From Ectobacillus sp. JY-23 (GTDB lineage: Bacteria > Bacillota > Bacilli > Bacillales > Bacillaceae_G), in the NCBI RefSeq assembly GCF_023022965.1, contig NZ_CP095462.1, positions 992,001-1,056,000 on the forward strand: 64,000 nucleotides of DNA. The letters are read 5' to 3'. Positions 7,749-15,929 of the stretch are shown piece by piece (the stretch's first letter is position 1; every line of letters starts with the position of its first letter). The notes beneath the pieces are model-generated. The model searched no databases, was not told the origin of the DNA, and worked only from the letters and a program-made list of their open reading frames with translations. The translations under genes and the position numbers were made by a program.

Positions 7749-8369
7749 ATGGTTTTCAAAAGTAAAAAAGACAAGTTTTCCGAAATGTTAACAAATGTAT
7801 CGGTAAACTTAAAAGAAAGTGCTCAATTTTTCGCAGACTACAAAATTAAAAACGCCAGTGATTTAAAAGAGTTCTCTATGCGAATGAAAGAGTATGAAAC
7901 AAAAGGTGATACGTACATTCACGAAATCATTGTTGAATTGAACAAAGCGTTTATTACGCCGATTGAACGTGAAGATATTTTACAACTCGCTATCAGCATG
8001 GACGATGTTTTAGACGGTCTTGAGCATTGTGCTGCTCTATTTGAAATGTATTCTGTTACAACTGCTGATCAATATATGGTCAAGTTTGTAAATGAAATTC
8101 ACGCTTGCGCTATCGAGATTGCAGAATCCGTGAATCTGCTTTCTAACAAAAAATTGTTAGACATTCGATCTAATGCAATTAAAATTAAAGACCACGAGTC
8201 GACTTGTGATGAAATCCGTCGTCACTCAATTAAAAACTTATTCTCGATTGAAAAAGATCCAATCAAGATCATTCAGTACAAAGAAATTTATGAAAACTTG
8301 GAAGAAATTGCCGATAGCTGTCAAGGTGTGGCAAACGTTCTAGAAACAATTATCATGAAAAACGCGTAA
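7749..8369 (+). CDS. DUF47 (PhoU-like) phosphate transport accessory protein
   Basis: 206 aa. Helical PhoU-like protein of the DUF47/Pit-accessory family (B. subtilis YkaA type). Conserved marks: an N-terminal KKDKFSEML, the YETKGDTYIHEI segment, FITPIEREDILQLAISMDDVLDG, and DHESTCDEIRRHSIKNLF, which contain the Asp/Glu clusters that bind metal in PhoU proteins. It lies 19 bp before the Pit transporter gene, the standard arrangement, and probably gates or regulates it from the cytoplasmic side. The ATG follows GGTGGGGG. Confidence 0.92.
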   Translation: MVFKSKKDKFSEMLTNVSVNLKESAQFFADYKIKNASDLKEFSMRMKEYETKGDTYIHEIIVELNKAFITPIEREDILQLAISMDDVLDGLEHCAALFEMYSVTTADQYMVKFVNEIHACAIEIAESVNLLSNKKLLDIRSNAIKIKDHESTCDEIRRHSIKNLFSIEKDPIKIIQYKEIYENLEEIADSCQGVANVLETIIMKNA

Positions 8370-8388
8370 TTAAGGAGTATATAGAACG

Positions 8389-9390
8389 ATGGACACAATG
8401 TTAATTTTAACAATTCTAGTTGTTATCGGCGCACTGGCCTTTGACTTTATTAACGGATTCCATGACACTGCAAACGCAATTGCAACTTCCGTTTCTACAA
8501 AAGCTCTAAAGCCGCGTCAAGCGATTATTTTAGCCGCTGTTATGAATTTTGTAGGTGCTATGGCATTTACAGGCGTAGCTAAAACCATTACAAAAGATAT
8601 CGTCGATCCATTTAAATTGGAAAATGGCTCAGTCGTTATTTTAGCTGCATTGATAGCAGGTATTACTTGGAACTTAATTACATGGTATTATGGAATTCCT
8701 AGCAGTTCTTCTCATGCAATTATTGGTTCTATTGCTGGTGCCGCAATTGCAGCAGCCGGTTTTGGCTCCCTAAACTATGCGGGATTCTTAAAGATTCTTG
8801 AGTCGCTAATTATTTCACCTATTTTGGCTTTTGCTGTGGGTTATCTTGTATATACAATCTTTAAAATATCCTTTAAAAACTTAAATTTAACAAAAACAAA
8901 TAAACGTTTCCGTTATATTCAAATCTTAACCGCTGCACTACAAGCATTTACACACGGAACAAACGATGCGCAGAAAGCGATGGGTATTATTACTATGGCA
9001 CTTATTGCTGGTAACTACCATCATTCAGCAGATGTAATTCCGTTTTGGGTACAGCTTTCTTGTGCGATAGCAATGGGCGTTGGTACTTCTGTAGGTGGAT
9101 GGAAAATTATTAAAACTGTAGGCGGAAAAATTATGAAAATCCGTCCTGTTAACGGTGTCGCTGCTGATTTGACAGGCGCTGCTGTTATCTTTGGAGCTTC
9201 TTACATTCATTTACCGGTAAGTACAACGCATGTTATTTCATCTTCTATTTTAGGGGTTGGATCTGCTCATCGCGTAAAAGGGGTACAGTGGGGTACCGCC
9301 CAGCGTATGTTAATCACATGGTTTATTACATTGCCAATTTCTGCCACATTAGCAGCATTGACATACTTTGTACTAGAGTTATTCTTCTAA
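8389..9390 (+). CDS. pit: Low-affinity inorganic phosphate transporter, Pit family
   Basis: 333 aa integral membrane protein of the PiT (PHO4) family, which takes up metal-phosphate with protons. The two inverted family repeats are visible: FDFINGFHDTANAIATSVST near residue 20 and FTHGTNDAQKAMGI near residue 190, each holding the conserved N-D/T-A residues. About ten hydrophobic segments. Two-gene operon with the DUF47 protein. A strong terminator starts at the stop codon. Confidence 0.92.
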   Translation: MDTMLILTILVVIGALAFDFINGFHDTANAIATSVSTKALKPRQAIILAAVMNFVGAMAFTGVAKTITKDIVDPFKLENGSVVILAALIAGITWNLITWYYGIPSSSSHAIIGSIAGAAIAAAGFGSLNYAGFLKILESLIISPILAFAVGYLVYTIFKISFKNLNLTKTNKRFRYIQILTAALQAFTHGTNDAQKAMGIITMALIAGNYHHSADVIPFWVQLSCAIAMGVGTSVGGWKIIKTVGGKIMKIRPVNGVAADLTGAAVIFGASYIHLPVSTTHVISSSILGVGSAHRVKGVQWGTAQRMLITWFITLPISATLAALTYFVLELFF

Positions 9391-9416
9391 AAAAACACCT
9401 TCCGAGGTGTTTTTTT
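9390..9416 (+). terminator. pit terminator
   Basis: AAAACACCT-TCCG-AGGTGTTTTTTT directly after the stop codon. Confidence 0.85.
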
Positions 9417-9537
9417 ATACAATAGAATTGGGATAGGAAAAGAGAAGCTTTATAGGATGGATATATAACGTTACTACTTAATTGGCCTTTTAGCAGGACC
9501 AATAGCACCTTCATTGAACTCTGACACATAAGCGTGT

Positions 9538-9587
9538 GGAATAAGTGAAAAGCCCCCTTATAAAACAGGGGGCTTTTCACTTATTCC
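9538..9587. terminator. Perfect 20-bp inverted repeat, probable bidirectional terminator
   Basis: Arms at 9538-9557 and 9568-9587 are perfect reverse complements around a 10-bp loop. The stem has a C5/G5 step at the loop with A4/T4 tracts inside the arms. No long T run follows on either strand, so terminator is the likeliest but not the only reading. The rest of the 9417-9628 gap shows nothing else. Confidence 0.5.
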
Positions 9588-9628
9588 AAAACAAGGTTTG
9601 CTGGCCTTGAGCAAGTATGATATGCAGC

Positions 9629-9727
9629 TTAATGCATATTACTATATAAAAAAGTGCCAAATACTGTAACCACTAACACCAAAGTAACTAACAGAGTGGT
9701 GTTGGATGAATACCATTTATGTTTCAT
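9629..9727 (-). CDS. Small single-pass membrane protein, 32 residues
   Basis: MKHKWYSSNTTLLVTL... to ...YSNMH, 32 aa. The ATG at 9725-9727 follows a very strong ribosome site (GAGGGGGGA, spacing 7-8). After a short polar N-terminus there is one hydrophobic helix (about residues 11-27). It resembles the many tiny membrane proteins of Bacillus, but no family can be named. Nothing reads into it from upstream. Confidence 0.55.
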   Translation of the reverse strand: MKHKWYSSNTTLLVTLVLVVTVFGTFLYSNMH

Positions 9728-9946
9728 GCCCTGTCCCCCCTCATTTCTTCTATCATAAACAATTTAAGAGAAAAGCAGGTTAACGAGCAATTACAGCATA
9801 TTTACAATCTAAAGACAAACAAAAAACTTCTAACTAAAAACACTAACAGCATGGGCACAAATGCTACGCCGAGTACAATCTATATATAGTCAATACAAAA
9901 TAAACAAGGCGCATGGATATTATATGTAAAGTACGCACAAAATCTT

Positions 9947-10171
9947 TTAATGAAGCAACTGCCATCCTAATAAATCAGCATGCACTTGACAGGCATGCTT
10001 GTTATTTCTATCATACAATTCTCCATAACTACCTGTTTCTTCATCATATACCATTGTATAAATAACTTGTCCATCCAGTTCAACAGACAATACAACGCCG
10101 CCTTTCATCTCTTCTACACGAATAACCGCACCTTCAGGCATTTTCATATCTATCATATCTCTTTCAAACAT
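9947..10171 (-). CDS. Hypothetical small cytoplasmic protein
   Basis: 74 aa from the second of two adjacent ATGs (10169-10171), which lies 7 bp after GGGGG; the first (10172-10174) is only 4 bp away. Starts MFERDMIDMKMPEGAVIRVEE and has alternating beta-like stretches (VVLSVELDGQVIYTMVYDEE), then a His/Cys-containing tail. No signal peptide. Family not recognised. Divergent from the Crp/Fnr-type gene. Confidence 0.55.
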   Translation of the reverse strand: MFERDMIDMKMPEGAVIRVEEMKGGVVLSVELDGQVIYTMVYDEETGSYGELYDRNNKHACQVHADLLGWQLLH

Positions 10172-10293
10172 CATAAATCCCCCTTTGCGATGCAATACAC
10201 TAAACAGTATACTAACAAAGAGAGCGCTAAAAATAAAGGGAAACTTCTGGTACACCACCTATATATGTACAAGTTAGAAAAACAACATGCTTT

Positions 10294-10322
10294 TTGACAA
10301 TGCTCTCTTTCTGGTATATTAG
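10294..10322 (+). promoter_or_regulatory. Putative promoter of the Crp/Fnr-type gene
   Basis: TTGACA at 10294-10299 followed by TATATT (15 bp spacer) or TATTAG (17 bp spacer). About 70 bp upstream of the likely start codon. Confidence 0.45.
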
Positions 10323-10394
10323 GAAAGTTACTTATACGTAAGCTAGTAAACTCTTCCTCTGATTAGGACTAATTTTTATAACGAGGTGTTGCAA

Positions 10395-10904
10395 TTGATT
10401 TTACATAAGGGGGATGTATTATTCAGGCAAGGAGAAGAAGGACCGCTATACTTTGTTGAAAGCGGACTACTAAAGATTGTTCGGTTGGATGAAGACGGAT
10501 CGATGTTTTTGTTCAACATCATTACATCTGGGGAAACTATTCCACATCATTCTTTATTATCACCAAAAGAGTATCACGGCACAGCTATCGCACTCGTCAA
10601 AACCACCGTCCAGCTCATCTCACCGTCCGACTGGTACGAAAGACTTCACGATGATTCGAAAGCATATTATGAAGTTGCCTTGCAATTACAAGCGAAATTA
10701 AGAATTATGCAACAAAGAATTGACCATTTAACAGCATCCTCTCCAAAAGAACGCATGGAACGTTTGCAGTGTTGGTTTGCTTCTCACGTACAAAATGCTC
10801 ACCTTACAGATATACTTAATCAAACTGAGATTTCTCAACTGCTTGGTCTGCGACGTGAAACAGTCAATAGAATTTTAAGAGAACAAAAAAAGTCGAGTGT
10901 GTAA
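10395..10904 (+). CDS. Crp/Fnr-family transcription regulator
   Basis: 169 aa from the TTG at 10395, chosen because GAGGTG at 10384-10389 sits 6 bp before it; GTG/TTG codons just upstream overlap that ribosome site. N-terminal cyclic-nucleotide-binding-type beta barrel (LHKGDVLFRQGEEGPLYFVESG), a long dimerisation helix (about residues 95-115), and a C-terminal winged helix with TEISQLLGLRRETVNRILRE as recognition helix. No Fnr-type cysteine cluster is present, so it does not carry an iron-sulfur cluster like Fnr. It faces hmp tail to tail, a hint of a link with NO or oxygen stress, but this is only positional. Confidence 0.85.
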   Translation: MILHKGDVLFRQGEEGPLYFVESGLLKIVRLDEDGSMFLFNIITSGETIPHHSLLSPKEYHGTAIALVKTTVQLISPSDWYERLHDDSKAYYEVALQLQAKLRIMQQRIDHLTASSPKERMERLQCWFASHVQNAHLTDILNQTEISQLLGLRRETVNRILREQKKSSV

Positions 10905-10918
10905 CTCTCGACTTTTTT
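10884..10918. terminator. Bidirectional terminator between the Crp/Fnr gene and hmp
   Basis: AAAAAAAGTCGAG-TGTGTAACT-CTCGACTTTTTT has an A run on one side and a T run on the other; it serves both converging genes. Confidence 0.85.
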
Positions 10919-10924
10919 GTTCTG

Positions 10925-12124
10925 TTATTCTAGGGCTACGCTCGGGCCAAAAAATTCATAATGAATATTCTCAGGCGCAATCCCTAAAGCAGTGACAGCC
11001 TGCTTAATATGTTGCATAAATGGTACTGGACCGCAGAAGTACACTTCCGCTTCACACGTTGGAATGATAGAGCGTAGCCACTCTACATCAATCAATCCTT
11101 CTTGATTAAACGCAAGATTGTGACGGTCTTTCTCTTCCGGTGCAGAATAGAAAGTGTATATATGCATATCATCTGTTTTAACACTCTTTACCTCTTCAGC
11201 AAATGCGTGCATACGTCCGTTTCGTGCTCCGTGTATAAAATATACTTCCCGTGTTGTGTACTTTAGTGCATGCAGCATGCTTAACATAGGAGTAATTCCA
11301 ACGCCCCCGCTAATCAATATTACCGGTAGTGTACTTTGTTCGTTCAGTATGAAATCACCGGCTGGTGCACTAAGCTCTAATGTATCTCCTACACCGATAT
11401 GATCGTGCAAATAATTTGAAACAAGTCCGGCAGGTTCTGTACTTTCACGTTTTACACTAATTCGATAATAGGGTGCTCCATTTTCTCCTGACAGGCTATA
11501 TTGTCGATTTAACGTGTAATGCTCTCCTGGAATACTTACTTTAACTGTAACATATTGTCCTGGCTTAAATCCAGACAATGGTTTCTCATCTGCTGGTTGT
11601 AAATAGAATGAAGTAATCACTTCACTTTCTTGTATTTTCTTTACCACTGTAAAATGGCGAAATCCTGCCCAAGCTCTCTCTTTCGCTTCTTTATACATGT
11701 CTGCCTCAGCACTAATAAAAGCATCTGCAAGTACACCATAGGCCTCTGCCCATGCATCTAAAACTTCCTGCGGCGCATTCGCGACTTCTTGAATGGCTTG
11801 AAGTAAACAAGACCCAACAATCGGATATTGTTCTTTCACCACGCCAAGACTGCGATGTTTATGTGCTATTTGTTTCACTGCAGGCAAGATTGCTTCCAAA
11901 TTTTCAATATGCACTGCAGCGGCGTAAACGGCATTTGCTAAAGCTTGTGGTTGACGCCCTTTTTTTTGATTTGCATGATTAAAAATGTTCAACAATTCAG
12001 GATATTTTGTAAACATAATTTCATAAAATCGAGTGGTAATTTCCCCCCCTCGCTCTTGCAGCAAAGGAACAGTGGCCTTAATGATGTCAATTGTATGCTT
12101 GCTTAATACCGTATTTGGTGTCAT
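10925..12124 (-). CDS. hmp: Flavohaemoglobin (nitric oxide dioxygenase)
   Basis: 399 aa from the ATG at 12122-12124, preceded by AAGGGGGAA; the frame upstream lacks similarity to the family. Turns NO into nitrate with O2 and NADPH in the cytoplasm. N-terminal globin domain (residues 1-140) with the proximal-His segment KQIAHKHRSLGV, then a ferredoxin-reductase-like FAD domain (RQYSLSGENGAPYYRISVKR) and an NAD domain (ISGGVGITPMLSMLH, CGPVPFMQHIK). Very close to B. subtilis Hmp. Upstream, two copies of TAACTATG at 12199-12215 in 9-bp phase could be a regulator site, but they do not match the NsrR or ResD consensus. Confidence 0.95.
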   Translation of the reverse strand: MTPNTVLSKHTIDIIKATVPLLQERGGEITTRFYEIMFTKYPELLNIFNHANQKKGRQPQALANAVYAAAVHIENLEAILPAVKQIAHKHRSLGVVKEQYPIVGSCLLQAIQEVANAPQEVLDAWAEAYGVLADAFISAEADMYKEAKERAWAGFRHFTVVKKIQESEVITSFYLQPADEKPLSGFKPGQYVTVKVSIPGEHYTLNRQYSLSGENGAPYYRISVKRESTEPAGLVSNYLHDHIGVGDTLELSAPAGDFILNEQSTLPVILISGGVGITPMLSMLHALKYTTREVYFIHGARNGRMHAFAEEVKSVKTDDMHIYTFYSAPEEKDRHNLAFNQEGLIDVEWLRSIIPTCEAEVYFCGPVPFMQHIKQAVTALGIAPENIHYEFFGPSVALE

Positions 12125-12309
12125 AGCGATTCCCCCTTTTTTCCTGTTATCATTATTATAAAAAATAACCATTTGCTTTGCTGTGACTATAATCACCATA
12201 ACTATGATAACTATGTGACAAATACGTAAAGGAATTCTTCTTTTAGTTAGATTCGCCAGCAAAGGCATGATGCTCTATTTTTCAAGTAAGTGAAAGCTCA
12301 TAATATATA

Positions 12310-12346
12310 AAAAGAAACGCAGCGCTAAGCGATGGGTTTCTTTCTG
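12310..12346 (-). terminator. Terminator of the lipoprotein gene
   Basis: GAAAC ... GTTTC hairpin with an inner GC-rich part and a following T run on the minus strand, just after the stop at 12349. Confidence 0.65.
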
Positions 12347-12348
12347 TA

Positions 12349-13137
12349 TTATCTCTTCAAGTCCATTTTCATTCCGTGCTCTTTCACTATTTCAATGATA
12401 TTAGGAAACTCTCCTTTTATATGCTGCAGGTAGTCTAAAATAAACAAATTATAGCCTTCATAATATCTTTCAATGGCTTTTCGCTGTGCTTCTGACAAAT
12501 TACATGGCACAGTAAATTGAATCTCATACTGCCTATATCCGTTTTTCATCTGCTCTCCCTTGACAACTGTACCTTCTTTTATACCTAAGGTATTTTGAAT
12601 TTTTGTAGGAAAAGTCAGTTTTAGATAATATTCGGGCTGCGCGGCAAGAGTGTTATATAATGCATGAGAAACTTGATAGGTTACCTTGTATTGAATGACT
12701 TGTGGATTGCTGACAATGATGAACCTTATAAGCTGCAAGTCCTTGTTTGAAACTTCTCCCATCGGCATCTCATTTACCGTTTGTTCTGGAAATGCAAAGA
12801 ATTCTACCAATGCTGCCGTGTCTTCTTTACTCAATACATATAATTCTTTTTCTTTATTTTTTTTAATCCACCCCCTCCGATCCTCATTATGTATCCAAAG
12901 TTCATACAACTCCTTGTTATGTTCTCTTTCTATTGTTACAGTATAATCTGCTGCTGCTAATTGTAAATCTGCTTCCACACGCTCCGCTTTAGAAAGCAGG
13001 TTTACAATTAGTTCATGCTCTTTTACATTCCCAAACACTTTTACATCCCCTTTCTCTTTCATCACTATAATCCGAAGTGCTGCTGTATCCGATTGCTTTA
13101 GCTTTAGAGTTTGATTCATGCCGCACCCCATCAACAA
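12349..13137 (-). CDS. Lipoprotein of unknown function, start codon unclear
   Basis: About 262 aa from a TTG at 13135-13137. Just upstream the frame reads YSFLILILL then MGCG, a clear signal peptide and lipobox (LLMGC), so the real protein must start earlier. In that frame no ATG, GTG or TTG occurs before the TAA upstream; an ATT at 13168-13170 is the only near-start, and there is no ribosome site. Either a rare AUU start is used or the 5' end has decayed. The mature part is hydrophilic and contains no domain I recognise. It follows a terminator by only 50 bp. Confidence 0.6.
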   Translation of the reverse strand: MLMGCGMNQTLKLKQSDTAALRIIVMKEKGDVKVFGNVKEHELIVNLLSKAERVEADLQLAAADYTVTIEREHNKELYELWIHNEDRRGWIKKNKEKELYVLSKEDTAALVEFFAFPEQTVNEMPMGEVSNKDLQLIRFIIVSNPQVIQYKVTYQVSHALYNTLAAQPEYYLKLTFPTKIQNTLGIKEGTVVKGEQMKNGYRQYEIQFTVPCNLSEAQRKAIERYYEGYNLFILDYLQHIKGEFPNIIEIVKEHGMKMDLKR

Positions 13138-13194
13138 AATAAGTATTAAAAATGAATATAGACCCTTAATAAAGAATTCGCCATAGGTGAGGGA

Positions 13195-13222
13195 TTAAAA
13201 AAAGAGCCAGTTTGGCTCTTTT
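13195..13222 (-). terminator. Terminator of the CPKCG membrane-protein gene
   Basis: AAAGAGCCAAACTGGCTCTTTTTTT on the minus strand, directly after the stop at 13221. Confidence 0.85.
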
Positions 13223-13421
13223 ACAATCTAGTTCTGCAACACTCTTGGTATCCTCCATTTCTTGCATGCGCTTGTCCACATTTTGGACAAACCAAAAATC
13301 TAGAATTATTAAAACTACCTTTATCAAATACAAGTGCGCTCGACTTAAGGGAACGAACAAACATATAATACCCTAAAACTCCTATCATACTTACGGATAC
13401 GAACAGAATGGCTAATAGCAT
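13221..13421 (-). CDS. Small membrane protein with a zinc-ribbon-like half site
   Basis: 66 aa from the ATG at 13419-13421 (AGAGGTG 6 bp upstream; the GTG three codons earlier overlaps that site). One N-terminal membrane helix (LLAILFVSVSMIGVLGYYMF), then a short cytoplasmic or external part with CPKCG and a second CC pair near the end, which together could bind zinc. Family not recognised. Own terminator. Confidence 0.6.
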   Translation of the reverse strand: MLLAILFVSVSMIGVLGYYMFVRSLKSSALVFDKGSFNNSRFLVCPKCGQAHARNGGYQECCRTRL

Positions 13422-13523
13422 GGCGTTCACCTCTTCTTTAATTTTCAGTCCTTTGGAACTATATCAAAATATTCGACACCAAAAAGGCTTTTCCTCTTTT
13501 AAAAAACAAAATATTATAACTAT

Positions 13524-13556
13524 TAAAAACAAAGCTTCCGGCTAGCCGGAAGCTTC
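13524..13556 (-). terminator. Terminator of the Pro/Gly-rich protein gene
   Basis: Perfect palindrome AAGCTTCCGGCTAGCCGGAAGCTT at 13532-13555, with TTTGTTTTT after it on the minus strand. Confidence 0.85.
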
Positions 13557-14148
13557 ATGAACATTCAAAAAAGTCAATTCTATCTAAATCAAGACCTGTA
13601 TACACCCATCTAAACTGGCTCGGTCTCCATCGATATCCAGCAATGGATGTGCGGCCTACGAACACAGGATAAAACCAGAATCCTCGATCATTCTGTAACC
13701 ATATATACGTATAGCGAAACAAGCAACGCCGAATTCCTCCTGGATCAACCGCATATAATGAAGCTTGCGGTTTTTGTGGTGTATAGGAAGGAGGGGGACC
13801 TGGTGGCGGACCACTTTCTTGTCCGGGTGGAAACGATGGAAAGCCTCCTCCCTGTCCGGGCGGGTAACCACCTCCTGGCGGGAACGATGGAAAGCCTCCT
13901 CCCTGTCCGGGCGGGTAACCACCTCCTGGCGGGAACGGTGGAAAGCCTCCTCCCTGTCCGGGCGGGTAACCGCCTCCTGGGGAGAACGGTGGAAATCCCC
14001 CTCCCTGTCCGGGCGGGTAACCGCCTCCTGGGGGGAAAGGTGGAAATCCCCCTCCCTGTCCGGGCGGGAACGGTGAAAATGGCGGAAAACGCCCATCACT
14101 TTGAATCGGTGCATACCACGGGAACATTTGTCCATACGGATTATACAT
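13555..14148 (-). CDS. Pro/Gly-rich tandem-repeat protein
   Basis: 197 aa; the ATG follows AAAGGAGGA. Starts MYNPYGQMFPWYAPIQ, then about 4.5 copies of a 17-residue unit (FPPFPPGGGYPPGQGGG), a Pro-rich linker, and a C-terminal domain of about 70 residues rich in Tyr, Trp, Phe and Arg (RRCLFRYTYIWLQNDRGFWF). No signal peptide. The look (Gly/Pro/Tyr-rich, low complexity, aromatic end) fits a spore-surface or coat protein, but no sigma-K promoter is convincing, so this is a guess. Repeat number will vary between strains. Confidence 0.75.
   Translation of the reverse strand: MYNPYGQMFPWYAPIQSDGRFPPFSPFPPGQGGGFPPFPPGGGYPPGQGGGFPPFSPGGGYPPGQGGGFPPFPPGGGYPPGQGGGFPSFPPGGGYPPGQGGGFPSFPPGQESGPPPGPPPSYTPQKPQASLYAVDPGGIRRCLFRYTYIWLQNDRGFWFYPVFVGRTSIAGYRWRPSQFRWVYTGLDLDRIDFFECS
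13829..14075. repeat. 51-bp tandem repeat inside the Pro/Gly-rich gene
   Basis: Unit starts near 13829, 13880, 13931, 13982 and 14033 (last copy partial). Copies differ at only a few third positions plus one Pro/Ser change, a pattern of recent unequal crossing-over under purifying selection. In-frame (17 codons). Confidence 0.85.
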
Positions 14149-14223
14149 TTCATTCCTCCTTTACATAGTATCACTCCTATTTGTATGTCGGCGCAACTTG
14201 CCTCTTTCGCATACACACAAAAT

Positions 14224-14250
14224 AAAAAAGGCTCACCTAAGCCTTTTATA
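14224..14250 (-). terminator. Terminator of the lia operon
   Basis: AAAAGGCTTAGGTGAGCCTTTTTT on the minus strand, 16 bp after the liaR stop. Confidence 0.75.
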
Positions 14251-14265
14251 AAAAACCGTATATGC

Positions 14266-14898
14266 TCATTTTATTAATTGATGCTTAAACGCATAAATTA
14301 CTGCTTGTGTACGATCATTCACACCCAATTTATTCAAAATATTACTTACATGTGTTTTGACAGTTTTTAGCGCAATGAACAACGTGTCCGCAATATCTTG
14401 ATTAGACTTACCTTCAGCCATGAGCAATAAAATTTCTCGTTCCCGGTCTGTTAACTCATCATGCAAATAATGTTCCGGCTTTTGACGCATTTTAGTGATC
14501 ATTTTTCCGGTCACTTTTGGTTCTAATACAGCTTCTCCTTGATATGTAGCGCGCACTGCAGCTGCAATATCACTTGCTTTGGAGGTTTTCAACAAATAAC
14601 TCATTGCTCCTGCTTCAATAGCTGGATATAGCTTTTCATCATCTAAAAAGCTTGTCACAACAACAATTTTTGCTTCCGACCAACTATCTATAATACGTTT
14701 TGTTGCTTCAATTCCGTCTATTCCGTCCATTACCAAATCCATTAAAATAATATCAGGACGTAAAGAAAGTGCCATCTCAACTCCTTTACTACCATTTTCT
14801 GCTTCCCCAACCACTTCTATGTCAGGTTGGGTCGCTAAATATGCACCTACTCCCATCCGTACCATCTCATGGTCATCTACAAGCAATACACGAATCAT
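14266..14898 (-). CDS. liaR: Response regulator LiaR
   Basis: 210 aa. NarL/LuxR-class regulator: receiver domain with DD at residues 8-9, phosphoacceptor Asp in LMDLVMDG (about residue 55), Thr and Lys in VVTSF and LLKTS, then a C-terminal helix-turn-helix (LTDREREILLLMAEGKSNQDIADTL). Last gene of the operon; overlaps liaS by 4 bp. LiaR answers cell-wall-antibiotic stress and activates the liaI/liaH part of the same operon. Confidence 0.93.
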   Translation of the reverse strand: MIRVLLVDDHEMVRMGVGAYLATQPDIEVVGEAENGSKGVEMALSLRPDIILMDLVMDGIDGIEATKRIIDSWSEAKIVVVTSFLDDEKLYPAIEAGAMSYLLKTSKASDIAAAVRATYQGEAVLEPKVTGKMITKMRQKPEHYLHDELTDREREILLLMAEGKSNQDIADTLFIALKTVKTHVSNILNKLGVNDRTQAVIYAFKHQLIK

Positions 14899-15929
14899 AT
14901 GGATTCTCCTTTCTCTATAATGGGAACTTTCACTTCAATTTGCGTTCCTTTTTCTGGAAAACTAATGATTTTTAATACACCACCAATTTCTTGCACACGC
15001 TCTTGCATAGAAGTAAGACCATATGAGCCGGCTTTCCGATTATTCACATTAAATCCTACTCCATCGTCCAAAAGCTTTAAAATGGCGTATTGCTCAATTT
15101 TACGCAGACGGACCTCCATGCGCTTTGCTTTTGCGTGACGTAACGTGTTAGAGATCGCCTCCTGTACAATCCGAAACAAATGATCTTCAATTCCTTTTTC
15201 TAATTCAAGCGGCTCGATAAACCAGTCTATTTTGATTTGTTGTTTACTCGATAGCTCTTGCAGGAGCTCTTGTATCCCCTCCGCGAGTTTTTTACCTTCG
15301 AGTTGTATAGGCCTCAAGTGCAGTAATAACGCCCGCATTTCAGACTGCGCATATACAATCATCTGTTCAATCGTCTCAAGCTGCTTTTTATCTGGAAATT
15401 GCCTCTCATTTACAGCAGACATCATCATAGACACTGCAAATAACTGCTGGCTAACTGAATCATGCAATTCTCTCGCTAAACGATGACGTTCTTGTGCAAT
15501 AGCTTTCTGGCGTATTTCCTCACCGCCGCTTACTTTTTCACTTGATAACTTTTGAAACACGACAGTCTGTTCCTCTAAACGCTTTCCCAAGGCAATGACT
15601 AGCTCTCCAACCTCTCCATATTCATGTAGTAATGGAAAATCTATATTTCGATAATTACCTCTATCTATATCCAACAATGCATTCGATAATCCATCTAATC
15701 TACGTTTCATGTAGTGCCCCATTGCATATCCCATACCTGCACCAAAAGCGGCACTCCCGGCAATGACAAATATGACAACAGGTATAGAAGCAACATTCCC
15801 CTCAATTAAAAAACTGTACAAGTCTTGCTTACTTTGCCATGCGTACGTTCCCGTTGCAAAAATGGATATGCCGAGACAAAGTAGTGTTGAATAATGAACA
15901 TATGTCCATAGTACATTCTCTTTACTCAT
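14895..15929 (-). CDS. liaS: Sensor histidine kinase LiaS
   Basis: 344 aa from the ATG at 15927-15929. Two N-terminal membrane helices with a very short outer loop, the intramembrane-sensing type, then a linker/HAMP-like region, HisKA_3 domain with ERHRLARELHDSVSQQLFA (phosphorylated His in ELHD), and a NarX-type ATPase end (DDGVGFNV, GSYGLTSMQERV). Stop and start with liaF overlap as TGATG. LiaF normally holds LiaS inactive. Confidence 0.93.
   Translation of the reverse strand: MSKENVLWTYVHYSTLLCLGISIFATGTYAWQSKQDLYSFLIEGNVASIPVVIFVIAGSAAFGAGMGYAMGHYMKRRLDGLSNALLDIDRGNYRNIDFPLLHEYGEVGELVIALGKRLEEQTVVFQKLSSEKVSGGEEIRQKAIAQERHRLARELHDSVSQQLFAVSMMMSAVNERQFPDKKQLETIEQMIVYAQSEMRALLLHLRPIQLEGKKLAEGIQELLQELSSKQQIKIDWFIEPLELEKGIEDHLFRIVQEAISNTLRHAKAKRMEVRLRKIEQYAILKLLDDGVGFNVNNRKAGSYGLTSMQERVQEIGGVLKIISFPEKGTQIEVKVPIIEKGESI

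Noticed and set aside
12125-12230. NsrR or ResD site upstream of hmp
   Set aside because: Two TAACTATG repeats are present but match neither consensus; mentioned only in the hmp entry.
13829-14075. Regular 51-bp repeats that could suggest a CRISPR array
   Set aside because: The units are contiguous with no spacers, in frame, and code for a 17-residue Pro/Gly repeat.
13647-14216. Long open frames in the other frames of the Pro/Gly repeat gene, both strands
   Set aside because: They exist only because a repeat with no stops in one frame is often open in others; no ribosome sites, low-complexity products.
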